Source: Siphonodentalium dalli
Lineage: Eukaryota > Mollusca > Scaphopoda > Gadilida > Siphonodentaliidae
Assembly: GCA_032622095.1 (NCBI GenBank)
Contig: CP136062.1
Span: 13,421,710-13,485,709 of the forward strand
Length of the DNA: 64,000 nt
Reading direction: 5' to 3'
The notes under the pieces are model-generated. The model ran no database searches, was not told where the DNA came from, and saw only the letters and a program-made list of their open reading frames with translations. Shown piece by piece: positions 1-13,304 of this stretch. The position numbers were made by a program, and so were the translations under genes. The stretch's first letter is position 1. Each line of letters starts with the position of its first letter.

Positions 1-931
1 GCGTCGCACGGGCTCGCCAATACGACAGCGACGACCACCTGGTCAAACTACACTCACGTACCAAGTTTCGTCCCGATCGGTCGAGGTGTTGGTATCTGAT
101 GCAAAAGACGAAATTGTGAGTGTTGGTCAATAGTCCCCGCCGTGAACCTCATCGTCGCAAAGAGCGGACAGTCAATTAACCCCGTTGTGAACCTCAATCA
201 CCAACGCGACGTAAACATGTGTTGCGTTCTAAAAATAGGAAAGCACTTTCTCTCGGCATAATTCTGCAGATGCTAATAACGTTGCTCCCCGTAGGTAGCA
301 ATATCGTTGTTGTTGATATTTACGGCTTGGGGGCTATTTTCTTATTTAGCAAGTTTGAGCTCAATCGGTTCGAGTCTATAAAGGACACACTCATATATAT
401 GACACTTCCCGTGGGTAGCAAGTTTGCATGAGCTCAATCGGCATTCCCTGGAATTTCCCGTAGATTGGCAGATTCCAGTAGCTTTATAACGATATATCTG
501 GGGAGAAATCTGATGCTATATTCGTGATTATCTGGGATGATTTCGGTATATAACTATATACTGTAAAAACAAAGCGCGCCATCCGTGCTCGCAGGGTTGG
601 TCAGAAACAAATGTTTTTTAAATTTAATGTATGTTCCGTATATCTCTCTGCAGATGCAAATAACGTTGAATGGCAAACAGACGCTCTTTATAGAGATGCG
701 TCAAAAACAAACGCTCATTAAATAATCACTTGATTAACCCCCGCCGTGCCTTTGCGGTGATTTGAGATTGGAGAACGGGTGCTCTGAGCTTTTCTAAACC
801 GCGACCACGGTCGTGTCGGTGGTATTTGACACTTACATAGGAAGTTTGAGCTCAATCTTTACACGCGTTTTGGATTCTATGAAGTACACACACACATATA
901 TACGAAGTCTCAAAATATATAGTATAGAAGA
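1..931 (-). repeat. Helitron-like unit 1 (partial, enters from the left edge)
   Basis: It is cut by the window start. Its sequence is nearly the same as 6,076-6,988, so it is a second copy of the unit at 5,716-6,988. It holds blocks such as agtttgagctcaatcgg that recur in most units. Confidence 0.55.
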
Positions 932-2126
932 CTAGCAGGTTAGCCCGCCACTGGCGGCATTCGACCCATGGCTTTGTTCGAAAAAGCAATTGCAACAGGT
1001 TCCGAGACACTTGTGCTGCATTTGCAGCAAATTTCGGCAATAGTCAGAAACATGACAATTTTAATTTAATTTTTTGTTTTTCAATGAGTTAATTATTTTG
1101 TTTTTCAATGAGTTAATTGTGCTTTTTTAATTTTTGAATTGAATTTTTTGTTTTTAAATTTTACCCGATTTGTTTTGGTTTTTCAAGGAGTTAATTGTGC
1201 CTTTTTAATTTAGTTTTTCAATTTTACCCGATTTTGTTTTGTTTTTCAATGAACTCGTCCATGACACTTCCCGTATTTAGCAAGTTTGAGCTCAATCGGT
1301 TCGAGTCTATAAAGGACACACACACATATATATGACACTTCCCGTAGGTAGCAAGTTTGAGCTCAATCGGCATTGCCTGGAATTTCCCAGTAAATATTTA
1401 GCAAGTTTGAGCTCAATCGGTTCGAGTCTATAAAGGACACACTCATATATATTTGCCGACATTGCCGTGGGGATGCCCGTTCCTACACGCGTTTTCGATT
1501 CTATGAAGTACCCACATATATACACACATATTAATAGTAGATTGGCAGATTCCAGTAGCTTTATAACGGTATATCTGGGGAGAAATCTGATGCTATATTC
1601 GTGATTATCTGGGATGATTTCGGTATATACCAAAGGTATATACTGTAAAAACAAAGCGCGCCATCCGTGCTCGCAGGGAATAAATTTCGAGCGATAACGT
1701 TTGCGTTCCCGTATAACACTGCAGATGCCAATAACGTTGAATGGGAAACAGACGCTCTTTATAGAGATGCGTCAAAAACAAACGCTCATTAAATAATCAC
1801 TTGATTAACCCACGCCGAGATAAATTCATTTCGTCCCGCATCCGTATTTTACGCACGGGGTAGTCGTTTAGCTATGTCGAATGCAATACAGAGCGTTCGT
1901 CGTTAACAACTCCGTATATGGTCAATATAAAGATCGTTGATGCCTTAACCCCCGAAGTGGCGTTTGTGGTGATTTTGATGATTGAGAGGGGAGAATCAGT
2001 GCTCATAGCTTGTCCAAAATGCTACGTGGAATTTTACCCTTATATACCAAGTTTGATCTCGATCCAACCAGTACCCACACACACACAAACATATATATAT
2101 ATACGGAAGTCTCAAAATATATAGTA
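932..2126 (-). repeat. Helitron-like unit 2, type I end
   Basis: Bounded by CTAG at 932 and 2127. It contains a T-rich stretch (about 1,040-1,250) and a short internal duplication of the 'cccgtaggtagcaagtttg' and 'ggttcgagtctataaagg' blocks (1,265-1,450). There is no 122-bp repeat in it and no coding sequence. Confidence 0.55.
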
Positions 2127-2810
2127 CTAGCAGGTTAGCCCGCCACCGGCGGCTCGTCCGAAACATGACATTTATATATATATTTTTTTAATTTTTAGCT
2201 CCACGCGTTTTAAGAAAAATTTGTACCCGGTAGCTCCACCAGTTTCCGAGATCTGGTCTGCGCATGAAAATTTGTACCCGGCGCAAGATACATTCACATG
2301 CCAAATTTCAAGTCGATAGCTCCACCCGTTTCCGAGATATCGTATGCGCATGCGCTGCTAGGGCGTCGCACGGGCTCGGCGACCCGATAAAATTTGTACC
2401 CGGCGCAAGATACATTCACATAGCAAATTTCAAGTCGATAGCTCCACCCGTTTCCTAGATCTCATCTGCGCATGCGCTGCATGGGCGTCGCACGGGCTCG
2501 CCAATACGACAACGACCACCGCCTGGTCAAACTACACACACGTACCAAGTTTCGTCCCGATCGGTCGAGAATCGTAGATTTGTATGAAGTACAACACACA
2601 CACAAACATAAATATATAAGAGAGATATGTAAATTAGATAGATTGTATCAAAATATATAGGAGAGATATGTAAATGATCTACACACCATTACTGGTGTTT
2701 GTCAAAGTTTAGTGGGGTATATCAATACTCATTCACGATCATATCATTGAGGTCCGGAGGGTGTGGGCTATCTATCGAATACAAGGAGTTCTCAAAATAT
2801 ATAGAAGAGA
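2127..2810 (-). repeat. Helitron-like unit 3, type I end, with 122-bp repeats
   Basis: It holds partial and full copies of the 122-bp repeat (2,260-2,500). A tail with acacacacaaacataaatata and a 'gatctacacaccattac' block is shared with 11,780-11,990 and 13,080-13,300. Confidence 0.55.
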
Positions 2811-3485
2811 CTAGCCGATGAGCCCGACTTTGTCCGGGCTATTCAAAAACCAAGTTTCAAGTCGATAGCTCCACCCGTTTCCGAGATCTCGTCTGCGCAT
2901 GCGCGAAGCTGGCGTCGCACGGACATGGCGACCCGATAAAATTCGTATCCGGGGCAAGATACATTCACATACCAAATTTTAAGTCGATAGCTCCACCCGT
3001 TTCCGATATCTCGTCTGCCGGGGTTTCTGAGAAGCATTATGCCTATATCCACACTAACTACCCCCCTAAGCCCTGACCTAAGTGGCATACATACTATAAC
3101 AATGATGCTGAACACTTTGAGGCAATTATATTGCAGAAATGTTGTAAGAGTACTGTGGCATCCAATAAATCTCCCAGCATAGGAAACCACTCAAAATCCC
3201 GTATATCTCTCTGCAGATACTAATAACGTTGAATGGTAAACAAACGCTCTTTATAGAGATGTGTCAAAAAACAAACGATCATTAAATTATCACTTGATTA
3301 ACCACCTCAGTGCCGTTTTTTGCGACTGAGATTGGAGAACGGGTGCTCTGAGCTTCTCAAAAACGCTGCGACGACGATTCCCGCGGGATTTTACCTTCAG
3401 ATAGGAAGTTTGGTCAAGATCGGTCAACCCGTTTTCGATTCTATGAAGTACACATATACATACGGAAGTCTCAAAATATATAGTA
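2811..3485 (-). repeat. Helitron-like unit 4, type II end
   Basis: The type II hairpin AGCCCG/CGGGCT follows CTAG directly. A segment at about 3,015-3,200 (cactaactaccccc... to ...cccagcataggaaacc) is duplicated at 10,933-11,110 in unit 12, so these two units share ancestry. Confidence 0.55.
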
Positions 3486-4667
3486 CTAGCAGGGTAGCCC
3501 GCCACCGGCGGCTTGTCCGAAACATGACATTTTTTGTTTTTCAATGAGTTAATTGTGACATTTGTTTATATTTTTTTTTAATTTTTAGCTCCACGCGTTT
3601 CAATAAGAAAAAATTGTACCCGGTAGCTCCACCCGTTTCCGAGATCTGGTCTGCGCATGCGCGAAGCTGGCGTCGCACGGGCTCGGCGACCCGATCAAAT
3701 TTGTACCCGGCCCAAGATACATTCACATAGCAAATTTCAAGTCGATAGCTCCACCCGTTTCCGAGATCTCGTCTGCGCATGCGCTGCACGGGCGTCGCAT
3801 GGGCTCGGCGACCCGATAAAATTTGTACCCGGTGCAAGATACATTCACATAGCAAATTTCAGGTCGATAGCTCCACCCGTTTCCGAGATCTGCCTTTCTG
3901 CATAATATTTCGAGCGATAACATTGCATTGAAATGTCAGACTCCCATCGTGAACCTCAACACGAAGTAAACACGTGTTTCGAGCGATAACATTGCATTGA
4001 AATGACTCCCATCGTGAACCTCAAGACGACGTAAAACACGTGTTGCGTTCTAGGAAATGCACTCAATGCAGATGCTAATAACGTTGACTTCGTATATATA
4101 TATAATGACGTTATTAACCCCGGCCGTGCCGTTTGAGCTGATTTTTATGACTGGGAGTGGAGTACGGGTGCTCGGAGCTTCTGGAAAACGCGCTGACGAC
4201 ATCGTACGTGGTATTTTACCTTTAGATAGGAAGTTTGAGCTCAATCTGTCCAGCCGTTCCCGTCCTAATGTACTATTTCGAGCGATAACAATTGTCAGAC
4301 TCCCATCGTGAACCTCAACACGAAGTAAACACGTGTTTCGAGCGATAACATTGCATTGAAGTCAGACTCCCATCGTGGACCCCCAAGACGACGTAAACAC
4401 GTGTTTGTTCCGGTATAACTTTGGAGACTCTGACTTCATATATATATATAATGACGTTATTAACCCCGGCCGTGCCGTTTGAGCTGATTTCGATGACTGG
4501 GAGTGGATAAAGGGTGCTCAGAGCTTCTCGAAAACACGATTACGGCGGTGTCGGTGGGATTTTACACTTACATACGAAATTTGATCTCAATCTGTACACG
4601 CGTTTTGGATTCTATGAAGTACATACATACATATATATATACGAAGTCTCAAAATATATAGTATAGA
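3486..4667 (-). repeat. Helitron-like unit 5, type I end
   Basis: It begins with two 122-bp repeats. These are followed by iterated 'ttcgagcgataacattgca' and 'actcccatcgtgaacctca' blocks between 3,905 and 4,420, and a second copy of the 'atgacgttattaaccccgg' segment (4,104 and 4,451). Confidence 0.55.
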
Positions 4668-5715
4668 CTAGCAGGTTAGCCCGCCACTGGCGGCATTCGT
4701 CCCATGGCTTTGTTTCAGAAACATGACATTTTTGTAATTATTTTGTTTTTATTTATTTTTGTTTTTTATTTTTGAATATGAATTTAATGTTTTTTAAATT
4801 TAATATATTTTGTTTCTGAATTGTTTTTTTATTGTTAATTTTAAATTGTTTTAATTAAATTGTAAATTGTTTTAATTAATTTTTTTGTTTCTGGCGGAAA
4901 AATTTACCCGTAGAAATCCCCCCTTCCTAGGAACGACAGACAACGTATTCTTTGTTTCGTGAAATCTCTCTACGATAACATTGCATTGAATTTAAAACAA
5001 ACGCTTCCCGTCGAGAAATCTGTCTTCGGGTCGTTGTTGTTGGCATCACGGCTCCCCGAAAACTCTCACATTGCCGAAAACGTGTATTTAGTAATATCGT
5101 TGTTGTTGATATTTACGGCTTGTGGGCTATTTTCTTATTTAGCAAGTTTGAGCTCAATCGGTTAGAGTCTATAAAGGACACACTCATATATATAACACTT
5201 CCCGTAGGTAGCAAGTTTGAGCTCAATCGGCATTCCCTGGAATTTCCCGTAGATTGGCAGATTCCAGTAGCTTTATAACGGTATATCTGGGGAGAAATCT
5301 GATGATATATTCGTGATTATCTGGGATGATTTCGGTATATACCAAAGGTATATACTGTAAAAACAAAGCGCGCCATCCGTGCTCGCAGGGAATAAATTTC
5401 GAGCGATAACGTTTGCGTTCCCGTATAACTCTGCAGATGCGAATAACGTTGAATGGGAAACAGACGCTCTTTATAGAGATGCGTCAAAAACAAACGCTCA
5501 TTAAATAATCACTTGATTAACCCCCGCTGTGACTTTGCGGTGATTTGAGATTGGAGAACGGGTGCTCTGAGCTTCTCTAAACCGCGACCACGGTCGTGTC
5601 GGTGGGATTTGACACTTACATAGGAAGATTGAGCTCAATCTTTACACGCGTTTTGGATTCTATGAAGTACCCACACACACACATATATACGAAGTCTCAA
5701 AATATATAGTATAGA
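4668..5715 (-). repeat. Helitron-like unit 6, type I end, AT-rich core
   Basis: It starts with the GCCCGCC/GGCGGC hairpin. A very AT-rich stretch follows (about 4,720-4,900), then blocks shared with units 9 and 11. No 122-bp repeats are seen. Confidence 0.55.
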
Positions 5716-6988
5716 CTAGCAGGTTAGCCCGCCACCGGCGGCTTGTCCGAAACATGACATTTTTATATATATTTTTTTAATTTTTAGCTCCACGCGTTTC
5801 AATAAGTAAAATTTGTACCCGGTAGCTCCACCAGTTTCCGAGATCTGGTCTGCGCATCAAAATTTGTCCCCGGCGCAAGATGAATTCACATGCCAAATTT
5901 CAAGTCGATAGCTCCACCCGTTTCCGAGATCTCGTCTGCGCATGCGCTGCACGGGCGTCGAACGGGTTCGGCGACCCGATAAAATTGGTACCCGGCGCAA
6001 GATACATTCACATACCAAATTTCAAGTCGATAGCTCCACCCGTTTCCGATATCTCGTCTGCGCATGCGCTGCACGGGCGTCGCACGGGCTCGCCAATACG
6101 ACAGCGACGACCACCTGGTCAAACTACACTCACGTACCAAGTTTCGTCCCGATCGGTCGAGGTGTTGGTATCTGATGCAAAAGACGAAATTGTGAGTGTT
6201 GGTCAATAGTCCCCGCCGTGAACCTCATCGTCGCAAAGAGCGGACAGTCAATTAACCCCGTTGTGAACCTCAATCACCAACGCGACGTAAACATGTGTTG
6301 CGTTCTAAAAATAGGAAAGCACTTTCTCTCTGCATAATTCTGCAGATGCTAATAACGTTGCTCCCCGTAGGTAGCAATATCGTTGTTGTTGATATTTACG
6401 GCTTGGGGGCTATTTTCTTATTTAGCAAGTTTGAGCTCAATCGGTTCGAGTCTATAAAGGACACACTCATATATATGACACTTCCCGTGGGTAGCAAGTT
6501 TGAGCTCAATCGGCATTCCCTGGAATTTCCCGTAGATTGGCAGATTCCAGTAGCTTTATAACGGTATATCTGGGGAGAAATCTGATGCTATATTCGTGAT
6601 TATCTGGGATGATTTCGGTATATAACTATATACTGTAAAAACAAAGCGCGCCATCCGTGCTCGCAGGGTTGGTCAGAAACAAATGTTTTTTAAATTTAAT
6701 GTATGTTCCGTATATCTCTCTGCAGATGCAAATAACGTTGAATGGCAAACAGACGCTCTTTATAGAGATGCGTCAAAAACAAACGCTCATTAAATAATCA
6801 CTTGATTAACCCACGCCGTGCCTTTGCGGTGATTTGAGATTGAAGAACGGGTGCTCTGAGCTTCACTAAACCGCGACCACGGTCGTGTCGGTGGGATTTG
6901 ACACTTACATAGGAAGTTTGAGCTCAATCTTTACACGCGTTTTGGATTCTATGAAGTACATATATTCGAAGTCTCAAAATATATAGTA
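5716..6988 (-). repeat. Helitron-like unit 7, type I end
   Basis: It holds two to three 122-bp repeats (5,860-6,090). From 6,076 onward it matches window positions 1 onward almost exactly (offset 6,075), which shows amplification of whole units. Confidence 0.55.
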
Positions 6989-8765
6989 CTAGCCGATGAG
7001 CCCGACGTTGTCCAGGCTATTCAAAAACCGACGAAATTTGTATCCGGGGCAAGATACATTGACATAGCAAATTTCAAGTCGATAGCTCCACCCGTTTCCG
7101 AGATCTGGTCTGCGCATGCGCGAAGCTGGCGTCGCACGGGCTCGGCGACCCGATAAAATTCTTATCCGGGGCAAGATACATTCACATACCAAATTTCAAG
7201 TCGATAGCTCCACCCGTTTCCGAGATCTAGTCTGCGCATGCGCGAAGCTGACGTCGCACGGGCTCGGTGACCCGATAAAATTCTTATCCGGGGCAAGATA
7301 CATTCACATACAAAATTTCAAGTCGATAGCTCCACCCGTTTCCGAGATCTCGTCTGCGCATGCGCGAAGCTGACGTCGCACGGGCTCGGTGACCCGATAA
7401 CATTCGTATCCGGGGCAAGATACATTCACATACCAAATTTCAAGTCGATAGCTCCACCCGTTTCCGAGATCTCGTCTGCGCATGCGCGAAGCGGGCGCCG
7501 CACGGGCTCGCCAATACGACAACGTTCACCGCCTGGTCAAACTACACTCACGTACCAAGTTTCGTCCCGATCGGTCGAGAATCGTAGATTTGTATTAATG
7601 ACAGACAGACAGACAAACAAACAAACAGAGGTCTTCAAAATATATATGAGATAGATAGACTAGCAGGTTAGCCCGCCACTGGCGGCATTCGTCCCATGGC
7701 TTTGTTTCAGAAACATGACATTTTTGAATATGAATTTAATGTTTTTTAAATTTAATATATTTTGTTTCTGAATTGTTTTTTTATTGTTAATTTTTTTTAA
7801 TTTTAAATTGTTTTAATTAAATTGTAAATTGTTTTAATTAATTTTTTTGTTTCTGGCGGAAAAATTTACCTGTAGAAATCCCCCCTTCCTAGGAACGACA
7901 GACAACGCATTCTTTGTTTCGTGAAATCTCTCTACGATAACATTGCATTGAATTTAAAACAAACGCTTCCCGTCGGGAAATCTGTCTGCATAATATTTTG
8001 AGACTGCCGTACCCGTCGTAATGTCGTGAAATCTCTCTGCATAATAGATAACATTGCATTGAATCTGTTGTTGGCATTCAGGGCTTCGGGTCGTTGTTGT
8101 TGGCATCACGGCTCCCCGAAAACTCTCACATTGCCGAAAACGTGTATTTAGTAATATCGTTGTTGTTGATATTTACGGCTTGGGGGCGATTTTCTTATTT
8201 AGCAAGTTTGAGCTCAATCGGTTCGAGTCTATAAAGGACACACTCATATATATGACACTTCCCGTGGGTAGCAAGTTTGAGCTCAATCGGCATTCCCTGG
8301 AATTTCCCGTAGATTGGCAGATTCCAGTAGCTTTATAACGGTATATCTGGGGAGAAATCTGATGCTATATTCGTGATTATCTGGGATGATTTCGGTATAT
8401 AACTATATACTGTAAAAACAAAGCGCGCCATCCGTGCTCGCAGGGTTGGTCAGAAACAAATGTTTTTTAAATTTAATGTATGTTCCGTATATCTCTCTGC
8501 AGATGCAAATAACGTTGAATGGCAAACAGACGCTCTTTATAGAGATGCGTCAAAAACAAACGCTCATTAAATAATCACTTGATTAACCCACGCCGTGCCT
8601 TTGCGGTGATTTGAAATTGAAGAACGGGTGCTCTGAGCTTCACTAAACCGCGACCACGGTCGTGTCGGTGGGATTTGACACTTACATAGGAAGTTTGAGC
8701 TCAATCTTTACACGCGTTTTGGATTCTATGAAGTACATATATTCGAAGTCTCAAAATATATAGTA
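6989..8765 (-). repeat. Helitron-like units 8 and 9 (II+I dimer, first copy)
   Basis: Unit 8 (6,989-7,659, type II) holds four 122-bp repeats. Unit 9 (7,660-8,765, type I) has the AT-rich core. Together they form a 1,777-bp dimer that recurs directly downstream with very few differences, such as tctag for tctcg in the second 122-bp repeat (near 7,229). Confidence 0.6.
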
Positions 8766-10549
8766 CTAGCCGATGAGCCCGACGTTGTCCAGGCTATTCA
8801 AAAACCGACGAAATTTGTATCCGAGGCAAGATACATTGACATAGCAAATTTCAAGTCGATAGCTCCACCCGTTTCCGAGATCTGGTCTGCGCATGCGCGA
8901 AGCTGGCGTCGCACGGGCTCGGCGACCCGATAAAATTCTTATCCGGGGCAAGATACATTCACATACCAAATTTCAAGTCGATAGCTCCACCCGTTTCCGA
9001 GATCTCGTCTGCGCATGCGCGAAGCTGACGTCGCACGGGCTCGGTGACCCGATAAAATTCTTATCCGGGGCAAGATACATTCACATACAAAATTTCAAGT
9101 CGATAGCTCCACCCGTTTCCGAGATCTCGTCTGCGCATGCGCGAAGCTGACGTCGCACGGGCTCGGTGACCCGATAACATTCGTATCCGGGGCAAGATAC
9201 ATTCACATACCAAATTTCAAGTCGATAGCTCCACCCGTTTCCGAGATCTCGTCTGCGCATGCGCGAAGCGGGCGCCGCACGGGCTCGCCAATACGACAAC
9301 GTTCACCGCCTGGTCAAACTACACTCACGTACCAAGTTTCGTCCCGATCGGTCGAGAATCGTAGATTTGTATTAATGACAGACAGACAGACAAACAAACA
9401 AACAGAGGTCTTCAAAATATATATGAGATAGATAGACTAGCAGGTTAGCCCGCCACTGGCGGCATTCGTCCCATGGCTTTGTTTCAGAAACATGACATTT
9501 TTGAATATGAATTTAATGTTTTTTAAATTTAATATATTTTGTTTCTGAATTGTTTTTGTATTGTTAATTTTTTTTAATTTTAAATTGTTTTAATTAAATT
9601 GTAAATTGTTTTAATTAATTTTTTTGTTTCTGGCGGAAAAATTTACCTGTAGAAATCCCCCCTTCCTAGGAACGACAGACAACGCATTCTTTGTTTCGTG
9701 AAATCTCTCTACGATAACATTGCATTGAATTTAAAACAAACGCTTCCCGTCGGGAAATCTGTCTGCATAATATTTTGAGACTGCCGTACCCGTCGTAATG
9801 TCGTGAAATCTCTCTGCATAATAGATAACATTGCATTGAATCTGTTGTTGGCATTCAGGGCTTCGGGTCGTTGTTGTTGGCATCACGGCTCCCCGAAAAC
9901 TCTCACATTGCCGAAAACGTGTATTTAGTAATATCGTTGTTGTTGATATTTACGGCTTGGGGGCGATTTTCTTATTTAGCAAGTTTGAGCTCAATCGGTT
10001 CGAGTCTATAAAGGACACACTCATATATATGACACTTCCCGTGGGTAGCAAGTTTGAGCTCAATCGGCATTCCCTGGAATTTCCCGTAGATTGGCAGATT
10101 CCAGTAGCTTTATAACGGTATATCTGGGGAGAAATCTGATGCTACATTCGTGATTATCTGGGATGATTTCGGTATATAAGTATATACTGTAAAAACAAAG
10201 CGCGCCATCCGTGCTCGCAGGGTTGGTCAGAAACAAATGTTTTTTAAATTTAATGTATGTTCCGTATATCTCTCTGCAGATGCAAATAACGTTGAATGGC
10301 AAACCGACGCTCTTTATAGAGATGCGTCAAAAACAAACGCTCATTAAATAATCACTTGATTAACCCACGCCGGCCTTTGCGGTGATTTGAGATTGGAGAA
10401 CGGGTGCCCTGAGCTTCTCTAAACCGCGACCACGGTCGTGTCGGTGGGATTTGACACTTACATAGGAAGTTTGAGCTCAATCTGTACACGCGTTTTGGAT
10501 TCTATGAAGTACACACACATATACGAAGTCTCAAAATATATAGTATAGA
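8766..10549 (-). repeat. Helitron-like units 10 and 11 (II+I dimer, second copy)
   Basis: A near-identical tandem copy of 6,989-8,765, at offset 1,777. Unit 10 is 8,766-9,436 and unit 11 is 9,437-10,549. The boundaries of the duplication coincide with CTAG junctions. That favours read-through rolling-circle copying or unequal exchange between units. Confidence 0.6.
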
Positions 10550-11402
10550 CTAGCCGATGAGCCCGACGTTGTCCGGGCTATTCAAAAACAAAATTTCAAG
10601 TCGATAGCTCTACCCAGCCCGACGTTGTCCGGGCTATTCAGAAACCAAGTTTCAAGTCGATAGCTCCACCCGTTTCCGAGATCTCGTCTGCGCATGCGCG
10701 AAGCTGGCGTCGCACGGGTTCGGCGACCCGATAAAATTCGTATCCGGGGCAAGATACATTCACATACCAAATGTCAAGTCGATAGCTCCACCCGTTTCCG
10801 ATATCTCGTCTGCGCATGCGCGAAGCTGGCGTCGCACGGACTTGGCGACCCGATAAAATTCGTATCCGGGGCAAGATACATTCACATATCAAATTTTAAG
10901 TCGATAGCTCCACCCGTTTCCGAGATCTCGTCTGCCGGGGTTTCTGAGAAGCGTTATGCCTCTATCCACACTAACTACCCCCCTAAGCCCTGGCCCAAGT
11001 GGCATACATACTATAACAATGATGCTGAACACTTTGAGGCAATTATATTGCAGAAATGTTGTAAGAGTACTGTGGCATCCAATAAATCTCCCAGCATAGG
11101 AAACCACTCAAAATCCCGTATATCTCTCTGCAGATACTAATCACGTTGAATGGTAAACAAACGCTCTTTATAGCGATGTGTCAAAAAACAAACGCTCATT
11201 AAATTATCACTTGATTAACCACCTCAGTGCCGTTTTTTGTGACTGAGATTGGAGAACGGGTGCTCTGAGCTTCTCAAAAACGCTGCGACGACGATTCCCG
11301 TGGGATTTTACCTTCAGATAGGAAGTTTGGTCAAGATCGGTCAACCCGTTTTCGATTCTATGAAGTACACATATATATACGGAAGTCTCAAAATATATAG
11401 TA
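10550..11402 (-). repeat. Helitron-like unit 12, type II end
   Basis: It begins with a short internal duplication of its own 3' hairpin block (gcccgacgttgtccgggct at about 10,560 and 10,617). Its middle is the same segment as unit 4. Confidence 0.55.
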
Positions 11403-12007
11403 CTAGCATATTAGCCCGCCACCGGCGGCTTGTCCAAAACATGACATTTGTTTTATATATTTTTTTAATTTTTAGCTCCACGCGTTTCAATAAGAAAAAT
11501 TTGTACCCGGTAGCTCCACCCGTTTCCGAGATCTGGTCTGCGCATGCGCGAAGCTGGCGTCGCACGGGCTCGGCGACCCGATAAAATTTGTATCCGGCGC
11601 AAGATACATTCACATAGCAAATTTCAAGTCGATAGCTCCACCCGTTTCCGAGATCTCGTCTGCGCATGCGCTGCACGGGCGTCGCACGGGTTCGCCAATA
11701 AGACAACGACCACCGCCTGGTCAAACTACACACACTTACCAAGTTTCGTCCCGATCGGTCGAGAATCGTATATTTGCATGAAGTACAACACACACACAAA
11801 CATAAATATATAAGAGAGATATGTAAATTAGATAGATTGTATCAAAATATATAGGAGATATATGTAAATGATCTACACACCATTACCGGTGTTTGTCAAA
11901 GTTTAGTGGGGTATATCAATACTCATTCACGATCATATCATTGAGGTCCGGAGGGTGTGGGCTATCTCTCGAATACACGGAGTTCTCAAAATATATAGGA
12001 TAGAAGA
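11403..12007 (-). repeat. Helitron-like unit 13, type I variant
   Basis: The terminus reads catattagcccgcc instead of caggttagcccgcc, but the hairpin is kept. Two 122-bp repeats are followed by the same acacacacaaacataaat tail as units 3 and 14. Confidence 0.5.
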
Positions 12008-13304
12008 CTAGCAGGTTAGCCCGCCACCGGCGGCTTGTCCGAAACATGACATTTTTATATAAATTTGTTTAATTTTTAGCTCCACGCGTTTCAATAAGAA
12101 AAATTTGTACCCGGTAGCTCCACCAGTTTCCGAGATCTGATCTGCGCATGAAAATTTGTACCCGGCGCAAGATACATTCACATGCCAAATTTCAAGTCGA
12201 TAGCTCCACCCGTTTCCGAGATCTCGTCTGCGCATGCGCTGCACGGGGGTCGCACGGGCTCGGCGACCCGATAAAATTTGTACCCGGCGCAAGATACATT
12301 CACATAGCAAATTTCAAGTCGATAGCTCCACCCGTTTCCGAGATCTCGTCTGCGCATGCGCTGCACGGGCGTCGCACGGGCTCGGCGACCCGATAAAATT
12401 TGTACCCGGCGCAAGATACATTCACATAGCAAATTTCAAGTCGATAGCTCAACCCGTTTCCGAGATCTCGTCTGCGCATGCGCTGCACGGGCGTCGCACG
12501 GGCTCGGCGACCCGATAAAATTTGTACTCGGCGCAAGATACATTCACATAGCAAATTTCAAGTCGATAGCTCCACCCGTTTCCTAGTTCTGGTCTGCGCA
12601 TGCGCTGCACGGGCGTCGCACGGGCTCGGCGACCTGATAAAATTTGTACCCGGCGCAAGATACATTCACATAGCAAATTTCAAGTCGATAGCTCCACCCG
12701 TTTCCGAGATCTCGTCTGCGCATGCGCGAAGCTGGCGTCGCACGGGCTCGGTGACCCGATAAAATTTGTACCCGGCGCAAGATACATTCACATAGCAAAT
12801 TTCAAGTCGATAGCTCCACCCGTTTCCGAGATCTCGTCTGCGCATGCGCTGCACGGGCGTCGCACGGGCTCGGCGACCCGATAAAATTTGTACCCGGCGC
12901 AAGATAAATTCACATAGCAAATTTCAAGTCGATAGCTCCACCCGTTTCCGAGATCTCGTCTGCGCATGCGCTGCACGGGCGTCGCACGGGCTCGCCAATG
13001 CTACAACGACCACCGCCTGGTCAAACTACACACACGTACCAAGTTTCGTCCCGATCGGTCGAGAATCGTAGATTTGTATGAAGTACAACACACACACAAA
13101 CATAAATATATAAGAGAGATATGTAAATTAGATAGATTGTATCAAAATATATAGGAGAGATATGTAAATGATCTACACACCATTACTGGTGTTTGTCAAA
13201 GTTTAGTGGGGTATATCAATACTCATTCACGATCATATCATTGAGGTCCGGAGGGTGTGGGCTATCTCTCGAATACAAGGAGTTCTCAAAATATATAGAA
13301 GAGA
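12008..13304 (-). repeat. Helitron-like unit 14, type I, longest 122-bp array
   Basis: The internal satellite of this unit is annotated separately (12,178-13,000). The tail with 'gatctacacaccattac' and 'tcattgaggtccgg' matches units 3 and 13. Confidence 0.55.
12178..13000 (+). repeat. 122-bp tandem repeat, about seven copies
   Basis: The block caaatttcaagtcgatagct recurs at about 12,186, 12,308, 12,430, 12,552, 12,674, 12,796 and 12,918, a constant 122-bp step. Each monomer holds the 10-bp palindrome GCGCATGCGC inside ctgcgcatgcgc. The same monomer occurs as four copies at 7,068-7,500 and at 8,845-9,280, and as one to three copies in other units. The short open frames found here in several registers are repeat artefacts. 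Confidence 0.9.

Noticed and set aside
12148-12990. Array of evenly spaced repeats that could look like a CRISPR array
   Set aside because: The whole 122 bp is repeated with no unique spacers, and the context is a eukaryotic transposon array.
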